Part shown: positions 1 to 9,959 of the stretch, one piece after another | How positions within the stretch are numbered: the first letter of the stretch is position 1 | Layout: every line of letters starts with the position of its first letter | Source of the DNA: Cytobacillus oceanisediminis 2691 | GTDB taxonomy: Bacteria; Bacillota; Bacilli; Bacillales; Cytobacillaceae | Reading direction: 5' to 3' | DNA: 64,000 nt | Assembly (NCBI RefSeq): GCF_007678455.1 | Contig: NZ_VEEP01000005.1 | Location: 46,380-110,379, forward strand | Notes under the pieces: generated by a model | What the model saw: only the letters and a program-made list of their open reading frames with translations | What the model was told of the DNA's origin: nothing | Database searches by the model: none | Program-made: the position numbers and the translations under genes

Positions 1-532
1 GGTACCCTTATGTGAACAATTTCGCCTGCATAAGGGTATCTATCGACATGAATGGTACCCTTATGTGAACAATTTCGCCTGCATAAGGGTATCTATCGAC
101 ATGAATGGTACCCTTTATGTGAACAATTTCGCCTGCATAAGGGTATCTATCGACATGAATGGTACCCTTATGTGAACAATTTCGCCTGCATAAGGGTATC
201 TATCGACATGAATGGTACCCTTTATGTGAACAATTTCGCCTGCATAAGGGTATCTATCGTCTTGAATGGTGCCCTTATGTGAACAATTTCGCGTGCATAA
301 GGGTATCTATCGACATGAATGGTACCCTTATGTGGACAATGTCAACTGCATAAGGGTATCTATCGGCTTGAATGGTACCCTTATGAGGATAGCTTTGCCT
401 GCATAAGGGTATCTTTCGACATGAATGGTACCCTTATGTGGACAATTTCGCGTGCATAAGGGTATCTTTCAGCTTGAATGGTACCCTTATGAGGATAGCT
501 TCGATTGCATAAGGGTACCTTTCAGCTTGAAC
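1..532. repeat. Hairpin array A: ten 53/54-bp tandem units
   Basis: Units begin at 1, 54, 107, 161, 214, 268, 321, 374, 427 and 480, so the period is 53 bp, or 54 where one extra T sits in the left arm. Each unit has inverted arms TACCCTTATG and CATAAGGGTA separated by 16 nt, then a 17-nt linker. The arms are nearly invariant while the inner 16 nt and the linker drift. The array is cut by the window edge, so the true unit number is unknown. The same arms recur in array C (40739-41674) with a different interior. Reading frames through the array come from the repeat and are not treated as genes. Confidence 0.95.
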
Positions 533-542
533 TGAGTGCGAC

Positions 543-635
543 TTCGGACAACATTTGTGGTTACAGGCGAAAAGCTGTCCGAAATAGAGCCAATTTAGGA
601 CAACTTCAGTGCTTACAGAAGAAAAGCTGTCCTAA
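543..635. repeat. Hairpin array E: two 52-bp units
   Basis: Two adjacent units lie 52 bp apart. Arms are TTCGGACA/TGTCCGAA in the first (from 543) and TTAGGACA/TGTCCTAA in the second (from 595). The C-G to A-T change is compensated on both arms. Geometry is GGACA, 25 nt, TGTCC, 17 nt, as in arrays B and F. The pair lies just past the 3' end of the minus-strand ytqB gene. A short G/C hairpin followed by a T run on the minus strand (around 640-665) may be the ytqB terminator. Confidence 0.85.
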
Positions 636-668
636 AGAAAAAAAGCCCCCCATTTCAGGGAACCTCTC

Positions 669-1241
669 TTATCTCTTCTCAATCGCAATAATAAACGGCG
701 GATTGTTCTTTTGGTTCAGGAATTTATACTCTAAAACGTGTGCGATGTTTTGATCCAGTGATTTTACATAACGCAATAAATATTCCCTCTCTACTTTGCC
801 TTCCGGGTGTCCGTGGTAAATCACAATCACGATGATTCCTTCTGGCGCCATGATTTCGAGCAGCTGGTCGATGGCATGGATGGTGGTTTCGGGCACGGTG
901 ACAATGTTTTTATCCCCGCCTGGCAGATAGCCAAGGTTGAAAACGGCACCGGTTATTTTACCGAAATGTAGTGGGGGAATGCATTCTGTGATGTTTTCAT
1001 GTCCGGTATGGAACAGGGTGACCTGATCCTGCAATTCGTGCTCGCGAAGCTTTGTTTTGCATGACATAAGCGCTTCATCCTGAATGTCAAAGCCATAAAT
1101 ACGGCCGGCCGGGCCTACGAGATTAGCCAAAAATAACGTATCATGGCCATTTCCAACAGTAGCATCCACCGCAATATCCCCTGGTTTAACCGCAAGTTCA
1201 AGGAGATTCCGTGCAAATGGAAGAATCCTCTCAAGCTTCAT
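669..1241 (-). CDS. mnmM: tRNA (mnm5s2U34) methyltransferase MnmM/YtqB
   Basis: A 190-residue class I SAM-dependent methyltransferase. The glycine-rich SAM motif (VDATVGNGHDT) is at about residues 25-35. The family (B. subtilis YtqB, renamed MnmM) methylates the aminomethyl group of nm5s2U at the wobble position of certain tRNAs. I chose the ATG at 1241 because it gives the usual MKLxRILPFA start and overlaps the end of ytqA by 11 nt, which implies translational coupling; a TTG two codons upstream is possible. It is transcribed leftward with ytqA, which is thought to supply an earlier step on the same nucleoside. Family and neighbour agree; activity is inferred. Confidence 0.9.
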   Translation of the reverse strand: MKLERILPFARNLLELAVKPGDIAVDATVGNGHDTLFLANLVGPAGRIYGFDIQDEALMSCKTKLREHELQDQVTLFHTGHENITECIPPLHFGKITGAVFNLGYLPGGDKNIVTVPETTIHAIDQLLEIMAPEGIIVIVIYHGHPEGKVEREYLLRYVKSLDQNIAHVLEYKFLNQKNNPPFIIAIEKR

Positions 1242-2205
1242 TTTCAATCACCACTTTGTTTCCAGTATAGAATTTACCTTGCCAGCTGTCGCGGCGTTTC
1301 ATTTCTTTGTCGATCGCATTCAGCACTTCCCATTTGTTGACGCTCCACATCGGGCCGACCATCAGCTCAATCGGGCCATCTCCTGTAATCCTGTGGATGA
1401 TCATTTCAGGAGGCAGGATTTCGAGCTGGTCACAGACCAATTTTACATAATCCTCAAGGCTAAGGAATTCAAGCATCCCCTTTTCATACTGCTTGACCAT
1501 CGGTGTACCTTTCAGCAAATGGAGAAGATGGATCTTGATGCCCTGGACATCAAGTTTGGCAACTTCTTGAGCCGTTTCCATCATCATTTCCGGTGTTTCC
1601 AGAGGCAATCCGTTAATGATGTGCGAACAAACCCTGATGCCGTGCTTGCGGAGCTTGTCCACTCCTTCTTTGTATGTCTGGTAATCATGGGCCCGATTGA
1701 TTAGATTGGCTGTTTTTTCATGGACAGTCTGAAGACCAAGCTCAACCCATAAATACGTGCGTTCATTCAGTTCAGCAAGGTATTCAACCACATCGTCCGG
1801 CAGGCAGTCAGGCCTGGTTGCAATCGAAAGGCCAACGACACCTTCCTCATTCAGAACGGTTTCGTATTTTTCCCTCAGGACCTCGACCGGTGCGTGGGTA
1901 TTGGTGAAAGCCTGGAAATAGGCCATGTATTTGCCGTCTTTCCATTTTGTATGCATTTTTTCTTTTATCTTCTTGAATTGTGTGCCGAGATCTTCTACCC
2001 GGTCACCGGCGAAATCGCCTGAACCAGCTGCGCTGCAGAATGTGCAGCCGCCGTGGGCTACCGTGCCGTCCCGGTTCGGACAATCGAAGCCGCCATCAAG
2101 CGCCACCTTGAAAACCTTGTGGCCAAAATGGTTCCGCAAATGGTAATTCCATGTGTGGTATCGTTTATCATCTGTTGCGTATGGAAAAGGGTTGGCCTGT
2201 TTCAT
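1231..2205 (-). CDS. mnmL: Radical SAM protein YtqA/MnmL, tRNA wobble modification
   Basis: A 324-residue radical SAM protein of the YtqA/Elp3-like type. The cluster-binding cysteines lie near the N-terminus (residues about 41-56): one Cys, then a GGCTFC segment giving the spaced CX(n)CXXC that holds the 4Fe-4S cluster. It starts at an ATG preceded by AGGAGG at good spacing. In B. subtilis the protein acts with MnmM in making mnm5s2U34 from cmnm5s2U-type intermediates in tRNA. The two genes overlap and form one minus-strand operon here. The family call is firm; the exact reaction rests on work with the B. subtilis pair. Confidence 0.88.
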   Translation of the reverse strand: MKQANPFPYATDDKRYHTWNYHLRNHFGHKVFKVALDGGFDCPNRDGTVAHGGCTFCSAAGSGDFAGDRVEDLGTQFKKIKEKMHTKWKDGKYMAYFQAFTNTHAPVEVLREKYETVLNEEGVVGLSIATRPDCLPDDVVEYLAELNERTYLWVELGLQTVHEKTANLINRAHDYQTYKEGVDKLRKHGIRVCSHIINGLPLETPEMMMETAQEVAKLDVQGIKIHLLHLLKGTPMVKQYEKGMLEFLSLEDYVKLVCDQLEILPPEMIIHRITGDGPIELMVGPMWSVNKWEVLNAIDKEMKRRDSWQGKFYTGNKVVIENEA

Positions 2206-2459
2206 GCCAGAAACCTCCTTATAACCTGTCAGTCAGTAATAATAAAAATTGTACCACTTAGGATGGGTGAATCCAATTGCAAAAAGATTACAAAAGGCTG
2301 TTTCGAATTAATAGCTGCTTTTCGAATTCTGCAGTTTAATTCTCTGTCAAAGCTATTGCCAGCATTAAATATTGACAAAAACGTGATAGGAAAATCAATT
2401 GTGAACAAAATAAAGAAGAAGCAGACTTGCTTCAGCATCAAGAAAAGGAGGGGCTAAAA

Positions 2460-2723
2460 TTGGCAACACGTCAATCGGTTGACCAGCTACTTCAGCAATG
2501 TGAGGATGCCATCAATCTTGCCCAGGAACAATACAAAAGCGCTGCTTCCCAACAGCATTATAATGACGGCGATTTCACAAACGCTCTTCAGGCCATTGAA
2601 GCTGCCTATAATGATCTTGCCAAGCTCGCCTTCAGTGCGAATGCACAGCAGCGTGACCAGCTTCACAGAATGAGACTGCAGCTGCAGCAGGTTCAAAACA
2701 ATATGATATTGCTTGATCATTAA
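2460..2723 (+). CDS. ytzC: YtzC-like small protein (DUF2524)
   Basis: An 87-residue, Gln-rich, mostly helical protein. The TTG start at 2460 follows AGGAGGGG closely, and the product begins MATRQSVDQLLQQC, the usual start of the YtzC family. Function is unknown. It is acidic with two predicted helices, and the C-terminal half (QRDQLHRMRLQLQQVQNNM) looks coiled-coil forming. It sits 17 nt upstream of another small gene on the same strand and is divergent from ytqA/ytqB. An upstream in-frame ATG at 2427 lacks a ribosome-binding site and was not used. Confidence 0.8.
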   Translation: MATRQSVDQLLQQCEDAINLAQEQYKSAASQQHYNDGDFTNALQAIEAAYNDLAKLAFSANAQQRDQLHRMRLQLQQVQNNMILLDH

Positions 2724-2740
2724 AACGGGAGGGATAAACT

Positions 2741-2920
2741 TTGAAAAAGCGCTCAAAGCAGAATAATCCTGAACAAAAGACACGGAATGGAATGAACAAC
2801 CAGGATATTGAACTTGGAATGGAGCATGATCCAATCAAAGAATCCAAGAAGATGTATGAACAAAGTGGCGGGCAGCCTGTAAAGTCAAAATTCCATCCCG
2901 AACCAGGGCAATCTTCATAA
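2741..2920 (+). CDS. Small hydrophilic protein of 59 residues, unknown function
   Basis: A short gene with a TTG start at 2741, preceded by GGGAGGG at 8-nt spacing and ending at TAA 2918-2920. The product begins MKKRSKQNNPEQKTRNG and is highly charged, lacks cysteine and aromatic residues apart from one Tyr and one Phe, and is probably disordered. Codon use looks ordinary and a strong terminator follows immediately. It probably forms a two-gene unit with ytzC. Small disordered proteins of this kind in Bacillaceae are often sporulation-related, but nothing in the sequence proves that. Confidence 0.65.
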   Translation: MKKRSKQNNPEQKTRNGMNNQDIELGMEHDPIKESKKMYEQSGGQPVKSKFHPEPGQSS

Positions 2921-2931
2921 ATTTGTAACAC

Positions 2932-2963
2932 CCTCACTTCCAGAAAGGAAGTGGGGTTTTTTT
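2932..2963 (+). terminator. Intrinsic terminator after the 59-residue gene
   Basis: A ten-base-pair stem (CCTCACTTCC with GGAAGTGGGG) has a five-base loop and is followed by seven T residues. Confidence 0.9.
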
Positions 2964-3048
2964 ATTGTGTCAATAGTAGAAGGGCGGCAGTATTGTTCAT
3001 TTAACAAATACCCCCCGTTCACAATTCGGATAAAACTGACGGAAATTT

Positions 3049-3064
3049 CGTGATTTAAATCACA
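3049..3064 (+). promoter_or_regulatory. FNR/CRP-type box upstream of the ccm operon (distal)
   Basis: CGTGATTTAAATCACA matches the TGTGA-N6-TCACA consensus at 9 of 10 fixed positions. Its centre (3056.5) is about 42 bp upstream of where transcription would begin if the TTTAAAT at 3087-3093 is the -10 element, the usual position for FNR activation. The intergenic space to the first operon gene is free of genes. Confidence 0.5.
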
Positions 3065-3166
3065 GATTGAGGGCTCTGAGAAATGGTTTAAATAAGGTAG
3101 CAAAGCACGAGCAAGAAATTAAAAACGCCAGTAGATGAAATAATTGTTTTTAAATGAAAGTTGTCT

Positions 3167-3182
3167 TGTGAAACTATTCACG
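3167..3182 (+). promoter_or_regulatory. FNR/CRP-type box upstream of the ccm operon (proximal)
   Basis: TGTGAAACTATTCACG again fits TGTGA-N6-TCACA at 9 of 10 positions. It lies 32 bp before the first start codon of the operon and could repress or tune the promoter rather than activate it. Confidence 0.45.
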
Positions 3183-3213
3183 AATTCGTCACATATAGAA
3201 AGGAGTCAAGAAA

Positions 3214-4173
3214 ATGAAAGTTCCGAAGCTAATAATGTCCTTCATCTTATTATTCATTTTTCAGCTTCCTGGTTTGGCTGAAGCAGAGGCTAATCCAGAT
3301 GTTTTAAATATGGAGGAGCTCACAATCCAGGTGATGCCTGAGTATTCCTACCATCCGAAAGATAAAAAGAAGAATCCGCCACTGCTGGTGGGATACCATG
3401 GCGCTCTTAAAAACAATGCTGAACAGCCGCAAAAAGGCCAGGTGGTCGTTCCGCTCCCAATGGATGAGAAGAATTTCAGGATTGGTTTTGCCGGTGATTA
3501 TTCGCGGGACCTCACCGAAATGAATGAAATCGAATACGAGCTGGATCAGGAAAAAGGAACAATTTCCTGGGAAACGAGTGAGGAAATCCAGCCGGGTGAG
3601 ATTTACAAATTTGTGATTGAGTACTACACCGACAGCATCAGTGAGAAAGACGGCACAAAGAAGCTTGCTTACGATTTTACAAGCTTTACGGAAATCGGTT
3701 TGCTGAACCTGATTTTCGTTGAACCGCTCAATTCGGAAAGCTTCAAGCTTGAACCGGCTTCAGAGCAGCAGCAGAAAAATTCCTACAACATGAATATGTT
3801 CCTTTATCAGAGCCAGGGAATTAAAGCCGGTGAAGCAAAGAATATCAAGCTCGAATACAAACGAACTGACGACAGGACGACCGCTGAGATCATGGAGGAC
3901 ATGGCCGGGGATGCAAAAAAGGCTGGGACTGTTAAACAGAACGACGAAAAAATGCCTTTATGGCTGGTTATCACGGTAGTCGGGAGTATCACAATCATCG
4001 CAGCTTTGTTCTTAGTTTTCTTCATGAAGAGGCAGAAAACAAAGCCAGTGCAGGACAAAGCTTCATCTGAATTGGAAGCTAAAAAGGCAAAACTCCGGGC
4101 GATGCTCGTTGAAGGAAGCATAACGGAAACTGAATACAATGAACTGCTTAAAAAGCTGGGAGGTAAAAAGTGA
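3214..4173 (+). CDS. Unknown exported membrane protein opening the ccm operon, SHOCT-like tail
   Basis: A 319-residue protein of unknown function. It has an N-terminal signal peptide (hydrophobic residues about 6-22, cleavage near AEA), an extracytoplasmic region of about 220 residues rich in beta-type sequence, one transmembrane helix (about residues 246-268) and a cytoplasmic tail. The tail ends in a segment resembling the short SHOCT motif (KLRAMLVEGSITETEYNELL). It begins at ATG 3214 after AAAGGAG and overlaps ccmE by one base plus, so it is clearly cotranscribed with the cytochrome maturation genes. A heme-delivery or assembly-factor role is suggested only by position. It resembles no classical Ccm subunit. 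Confidence 0.8.
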   Translation: MKVPKLIMSFILLFIFQLPGLAEAEANPDVLNMEELTIQVMPEYSYHPKDKKKNPPLLVGYHGALKNNAEQPQKGQVVVPLPMDEKNFRIGFAGDYSRDLTEMNEIEYELDQEKGTISWETSEEIQPGEIYKFVIEYYTDSISEKDGTKKLAYDFTSFTEIGLLNLIFVEPLNSESFKLEPASEQQQKNSYNMNMFLYQSQGIKAGEAKNIKLEYKRTDDRTTAEIMEDMAGDAKKAGTVKQNDEKMPLWLVITVVGSITIIAALFLVFFMKRQKTKPVQDKASSELEAKKAKLRAMLVEGSITETEYNELLKKLGGKK

Positions 4174-4622
4174 TGTCCAAAAACAAAAAAATCGTGATCG
4201 GGCTGGGACTTGCAGCAATTGCGTTCGTCATCATGATGTTTTCAACGATGCCAAGTGCGGGAAGCAAGGAAATTACGATTGAAGACCTGAGCAAAAACGG
4301 ATCGAACTATGAAGGCGACTATATTATGACTCAGGGCTTGCTCAATAAGGAATCGGTGAAATGGGATGCGGATAAGCTGGAGCTTCGTTTCGAACTTTAC
4401 GAAGAAGGCGTAGGGACACTGCAGGTTTTCCATAAAGGAATCAAGCCAGATAACTTCTCCGAAGATGTCATTGTTTTAGTCGAAGGTTTTATTCAGAAAG
4501 ACGGAGTGTTCGAAGCGGAAAAAGTCCAGACGAAATGCCCGACAAAATATGAAGGCGAAGACATGGAGAACTATGACAGCGAAATGCATAAGGAAATGTA
4601 CAAAAATGACAAGAAGGAATAA
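4173..4622 (+). CDS. ccmE: Heme chaperone CcmE, CxxxY variant
   Basis: A 149-residue CcmE. One N-terminal membrane anchor (residues about 7-24) is followed by an OB-fold domain outside the membrane. CcmE holds heme covalently before passing it to CcmF. Classical CcmE uses a histidine in an HxxxY motif; here the same place reads CPTKY (Cys122, Tyr126), the CxxxY form described from Desulfovibrio and archaeal relatives. The start at 4173 is chosen over a GTG one codon earlier because GGAGG lies 9 nt upstream. The start overlaps the stop of the previous gene (GTGATG) and ccmF follows within 10-20 nt. The acidic tail (about 18 residues) is short. Confidence 0.88.
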   Translation: MSKNKKIVIGLGLAAIAFVIMMFSTMPSAGSKEITIEDLSKNGSNYEGDYIMTQGLLNKESVKWDADKLELRFELYEEGVGTLQVFHKGIKPDNFSEDVIVLVEGFIQKDGVFEAEKVQTKCPTKYEGEDMENYDSEMHKEMYKNDKKE

Positions 4623-4631
4623 AACAGATGG

Positions 4632-6616
<1,985 letters not shown>

Positions 6617-6617
<1 letters not shown>

Positions 6618-7093
6618 TGAAGATGAAAAAGAAAATTTTCGTTGCGACATTCCTTTGCTTCATCTTGATTCCTGGTCTGACATCTGCTTTCACTTATAAC
6701 TCAAAAGAATTCAAGCACGTCATCACCCAGCTTGATATGCAGGGTCATGCAGATCATGATCTATCCACCTGTTCAATCAAGAAAATTTATTATGACGAAG
6801 TGGTAGAAATGCTGAATGGCGGCAAATCAGAGCCGGAAATCATCCAATCTTATGTTGATGAATACGGGCAGGCAGCCTTGAGAACACCTGGCGGCGGCAC
6901 TAGCGGCTGGATTGCCTGGGGAATGCCGGCTGCAGGATTTGGCATCGGAACTGTGATCGTCGGGGTCTGGATCAGGAAATTGACACTCAAAAAGGCGGAA
7001 GTAAACGTTGAAGCCAAAGCAGGATGGGATTCCGAAATCGAGAAGGAAATTGCATCCAAAACTTTTGACGATGAGCGCCGAAAGCTTTTCTAG
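6617..7093 (+). CDS. ccmH: CcmH/CycL-like subunit with a single cysteine
   Basis: A 158-residue protein with a signal peptide (to about residue 22), a short helical domain, a membrane helix (about residues 97-118) and a cytoplasmic tail. The stretch YYDEVVEMLNGGKSEPEIIQ followed by a YG..AL.TP segment matches the CcmH three-helix domain. In CcmH the helix is preceded by an LRCxxCQ redox pair; here only one cysteine is visible (STCSIKK, Cys52). It would therefore form mixed disulfides but not an internal one. It starts by overlap with ccmF (TGATG). The family call rests on the helical domain and operon position. Confidence 0.75.
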
Positions 7094-7105
7094 GAGTTGA
7101 TGAAA

Positions 7106-7483
7106 ATGGATTATGTATTTTTAATAATTGGATCACTCGTGATCATTACTTGTTTTTACTTTATCATTTCTCCCTTCTTTTCCTCAGGTGAATTCCAGCC
7201 CGTAGGAAGGGAAGCAGAAGGTGAAAAGCTGACTCTGGAGCAGGTGTACAGCGCAGTGAATGAGCTGGAAATGGACTTTCTGATGAAAAAAATCAATAGT
7301 GATGATTTTGAAAAAATGAAAGAAAATTATCAATTGCTGGCAGCTGACCTATTAAAGGAAGAAACAGAAACGCTTAAGCAAGGCAAAACCAAACTGCCAA
7401 AAGGCAAAGCGAAAATGCAGGCTGACGATGCGGAAGAAGAAATTCTCAGGGAACTGAAAAAACTCCGCCAGCAGAAGGGGTGA
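7106..7483 (+). CDS. Small membrane-anchored Ccm accessory protein (CcmI-like N-terminal domain)
   Basis: A 125-residue protein with one N-terminal membrane helix (about residues 3-22), then a helical charged region. The segment ELEMDFLMKKINSDDFEKMK resembles the ELEFDyxxGKLsxxDY pattern seen just after the first membrane segment of CcmI proteins. The TPR part of CcmI is missing. The ATG at 7106 is chosen because AGGAG lies 9 nt upstream. It ends six bases before the next gene. It may help bring apocytochrome to the CcmF/CcmH lyase; this is inferred. Confidence 0.6.
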   Translation: MDYVFLIIGSLVIITCFYFIISPFFSSGEFQPVGREAEGEKLTLEQVYSAVNELEMDFLMKKINSDDFEKMKENYQLLAADLLKEETETLKQGKTKLPKGKAKMQADDAEEEILRELKKLRQQKG

Positions 7484-7488
7484 GTTGA

Positions 7489-7830
7489 ATGGCTCCTGCC
7501 TATCACCCTGAATGGCTCGTGAACTTTTGGCTGACGTCGCCTGGATTGAACTTGTTGAATCCTCATTATGTGCTGATGTTTCTGGTAGTTGTAATTGCTC
7601 TATTGTGGTTTTTTCAACGAAAACGGACTGCTGTACATGAGGTGATTGACGATAATGAGAAACTGTTCAGGCACCTTTTACTAAGGAAAAAAGTGATTGA
7701 GGAGGAGCTTGCCGGATTGGAAGGCAGGCTCGGCTCAGCAGGAATGACCGAAGAAATAAATAAAAAAATGCTTGATTACCAGGGCCGACTGGACCAGGTG
7801 AACAAGGAATTGGAACAATACACTGGATGA
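7489..7830 (+). CDS. Membrane-anchored coiled-coil protein of the ccm operon
   Basis: A 113-residue protein with a short N-terminal extension, one membrane helix (about residues 26-43) and a charged alpha-helical remainder likely to be a coiled coil. It has no cysteines and no recognised motif. It begins six bases after the previous gene (GGGGTGAG ribosome site) and its stop codon overlaps the ccmA start (ATGA). With its neighbour it may stand in for a single longer CcmI. Function is otherwise unknown. Confidence 0.65.
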   Translation: MAPAYHPEWLVNFWLTSPGLNLLNPHYVLMFLVVVIALLWFFQRKRTAVHEVIDDNEKLFRHLLLRKKVIEEELAGLEGRLGSAGMTEEINKKMLDYQGRLDQVNKELEQYTG

Positions 7831-8549
7831 AAGAGTTGGGGACCATGCTTGAACTGCGAAAAATGACCAAAATGCTGGGAGATAAACTGATACTGCGAAA
7901 CATCACCCTTACACTCCAAAAAGGGGAGATCCTCGCGGTAATAGGGCCAAACGGTGCCGGGAAAAGTACGTTTTTCAAATGTACGGTCGGATTGCTGCAG
8001 CCTACAAGCGGAGAGATTCTCCTTGATGGAAAGCTCGTCAGGAAAAACTCTGCACAGATCAAGCAGCGGATTGGGTTCTTAGGTCATGAATCCTTCCTGT
8101 ACAATAACCTGTCCCCGCTCGAGAATCTTAGATTTTACGGAAAGCTTTACAAGGTGAAGGACCTTGACAGGAAAGCGAATGAGCTTTTAAAGGAGGTTGG
8201 GTTGTACCTGTTCCGCGATATGCCAATCCGCTCATTCTCAAGAGGGATGCTGCAGAGGCTGGCGATTGCCAGGGTGCTGCTGCCTGATCCCGAAATCCTG
8301 ATGCTCGATGAGCCGCACACCGGACTTGACCAGGAAGCCGTTGCGCTCCTGAATCAAATCATTAAAAACAAACAGAACAGCGGAACGTCCATCCTCATCA
8401 TCTCACATGATTTTGAACAGGTGCATGCCCTTGCTGACAGGGCTGCCCTGCTGAAAAAGGGGAGAATCATCGCGACCAGGCCACTTGGTGATGGGATCAG
8501 CCTGGCAGAGATGAAGCAATGGTATGAATCAGAGGTGAAGAGCTCATGA
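7827..8549 (+). CDS. ccmA: Heme exporter ATP-binding protein CcmA
   Basis: A 240-residue ABC ATPase. Walker A (GPNGAGKST), the signature (FSRGMLQRLAIAR) and Walker B (EILMLDEP) are all intact, so it should hydrolyse ATP. In System I, CcmA works with CcmB, and the complex releases holo-CcmE from CcmC. The start at 7827 overlaps the preceding stop; an ATG at 7845 with AGTTGGGG upstream is an alternative. It overlaps ccmB by four bases (ATGA). Confidence 0.92.
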   Translation: MKELGTMLELRKMTKMLGDKLILRNITLTLQKGEILAVIGPNGAGKSTFFKCTVGLLQPTSGEILLDGKLVRKNSAQIKQRIGFLGHESFLYNNLSPLENLRFYGKLYKVKDLDRKANELLKEVGLYLFRDMPIRSFSRGMLQRLAIARVLLPDPEILMLDEPHTGLDQEAVALLNQIIKNKQNSGTSILIISHDFEQVHALADRAALLKKGRIIATRPLGDGISLAEMKQWYESEVKSS

Positions 8550-9229
8550 TGTCGATTCTTCTAGATGCCTGGACGATTGCCAGCAAAGACCTTCGCAATG
8601 AAATTAAGACAAAGCAGACGATTGGGATGATGGTCATTTTCTCCAGTCTGGTTGTCCTCATTTTCAGCTTTGCCTTCGATCCAACCAACAATATGGTGAA
8701 GGCTGTCATTCCAGGTCTGGTCTGGCTGATCACTGTCTTTTCCGGGATTCTTGGCCTGAACCGCTCGTTTCTTTCGGAGCATGAAAATGATGCCCTGACT
8801 GGACTGCGCTCGGCACCCATCGATCCTTCGAGTATTTATCTGGGGAAGGCGCTGGCGAATTTCATCCTCGTCACAGCTGTTCAGCTTGTGAGCATTCCGG
8901 TGCTGTTCCTGCTGTTCGACTACCGCTTCTTTGGGAAAATAGGCTGGTTCATTCTCGTTGTCGTCATCGGGACACTGGGCTTTATCATTGTCGGCACATT
9001 CCTGGCTGCCCTGTCAGCGAATGCCAAAAACAGTGAAATGTTATTGCCGGTGTTGCTGCTTCCGCTTTTAAGCCCATTGCTGATTGCCGGAGTCCAGGCG
9101 ACAAGAATCGTTCTGGAAAATGAAGTGATTGCTGATGCAGCGTCATGGATCAGATTAATGGGAGCTTATGACTTGTTATTTTTAGCCGCATGCTTTTTCT
9201 TATTTGAATTTATTATGGAGGGATCTTGA
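8546..9229 (+). CDS. ccmB: Heme exporter membrane subunit CcmB
   Basis: A 227-residue integral membrane protein with six hydrophobic segments, matching the CcmB family in length and in the NEIKTKQTIGMM and SEHENDALTGLR segments. It partners CcmA. The start overlaps the ccmA stop and its own stop overlaps ccmC, so the three are probably made in fixed ratio. Confidence 0.92.
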   Translation: MMSILLDAWTIASKDLRNEIKTKQTIGMMVIFSSLVVLIFSFAFDPTNNMVKAVIPGLVWLITVFSGILGLNRSFLSEHENDALTGLRSAPIDPSSIYLGKALANFILVTAVQLVSIPVLFLLFDYRFFGKIGWFILVVVIGTLGFIIVGTFLAALSANAKNSEMLLPVLLLPLLSPLLIAGVQATRIVLENEVIADAASWIRLMGAYDLLFLAACFFLFEFIMEGS

Positions 9230-9939
9230 TGAAAAAAAATGCTGGTTTGATTGACCGAATCTTGCTGTTTACGCTGATACCATCATTTTTTATCGCGCTT
9301 TACCTGATTTTCATCTGGTCGCCTGTTGAAAAAATGATGGGTGCCACGCAAAAAATATTCTACTTCCATGTTGGCAGTGCCTGGGTCGCTTTCCTCGCTT
9401 TCGGTGTAGTTGGTTATTACAGTGTGAGAGTGCTGATAAAACCAAGGCTTCAGTACCATATCAATGCCGGAATCTCAGCTGAAATTGGCGTCCTTTTCAC
9501 GACAATCACATTAATCACCGGGATGATCTGGGGAAAATCAAGCTGGAATACATGGTGGACATGGGAACCCCGCCTCGCGACAACACTGATCCTCTGGTTC
9601 ATATACGTCGCTTATCTTTTCGTCCGCAAGATGGACGGTTCAATGGAAAAAATCGCAAGGCTGTCAGCTGTTTTTGGCATCGTTGGTGTCATCAATGTGC
9701 CAATTGTCTTCATGGCGATTCGCTGGTGGAACACGAAGCTTCATCCAATTGTGTTCGGTGAAGGCAAAAACCAATCAGGAGGCGGGATCGAGCCTGAAAT
9801 GCTTGTCACCTTGCTGTTCTCGATTTTTACAATCACCTTGCTGTACACGTTCCTGATGCGAAAAGGCATCGAAATTGAAAAAATGAGACATATCGTCAAA
9901 AAGGCTAAGTCAAAAGCTATTGAAAAGCTTGCGGGCTAA
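9229..9939 (+). CDS. ccmC: Heme handling protein CcmC
   Basis: A 236-residue protein with six membrane helices. The tryptophan-rich heme motif TWWTWEPRLATT lies at about residues 108-119. CcmC loads heme onto CcmE. The ATG at 9229 is preceded by GGAGGG; a TTG one codon earlier is possible. The WWxWEP form separates it from CcmF, which ends the motif in WD. It lies between ccmB and ccmD. Confidence 0.95.
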   Translation: MKKNAGLIDRILLFTLIPSFFIALYLIFIWSPVEKMMGATQKIFYFHVGSAWVAFLAFGVVGYYSVRVLIKPRLQYHINAGISAEIGVLFTTITLITGMIWGKSSWNTWWTWEPRLATTLILWFIYVAYLFVRKMDGSMEKIARLSAVFGIVGVINVPIVFMAIRWWNTKLHPIVFGEGKNQSGGGIEPEMLVTLLFSIFTITLLYTFLMRKGIEIEKMRHIVKKAKSKAIEKLAG

Positions 9940-9959
9940 CTATTAAGGAGGAATGGAAA

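Noticed and set aside
52-353. Open frames inside array A encoding repeated peptides
   Set aside because: They arise because the 53/54-bp units lack stops in some frames. They have no proper ribosome site and shift frame with the 53/54 alternation.
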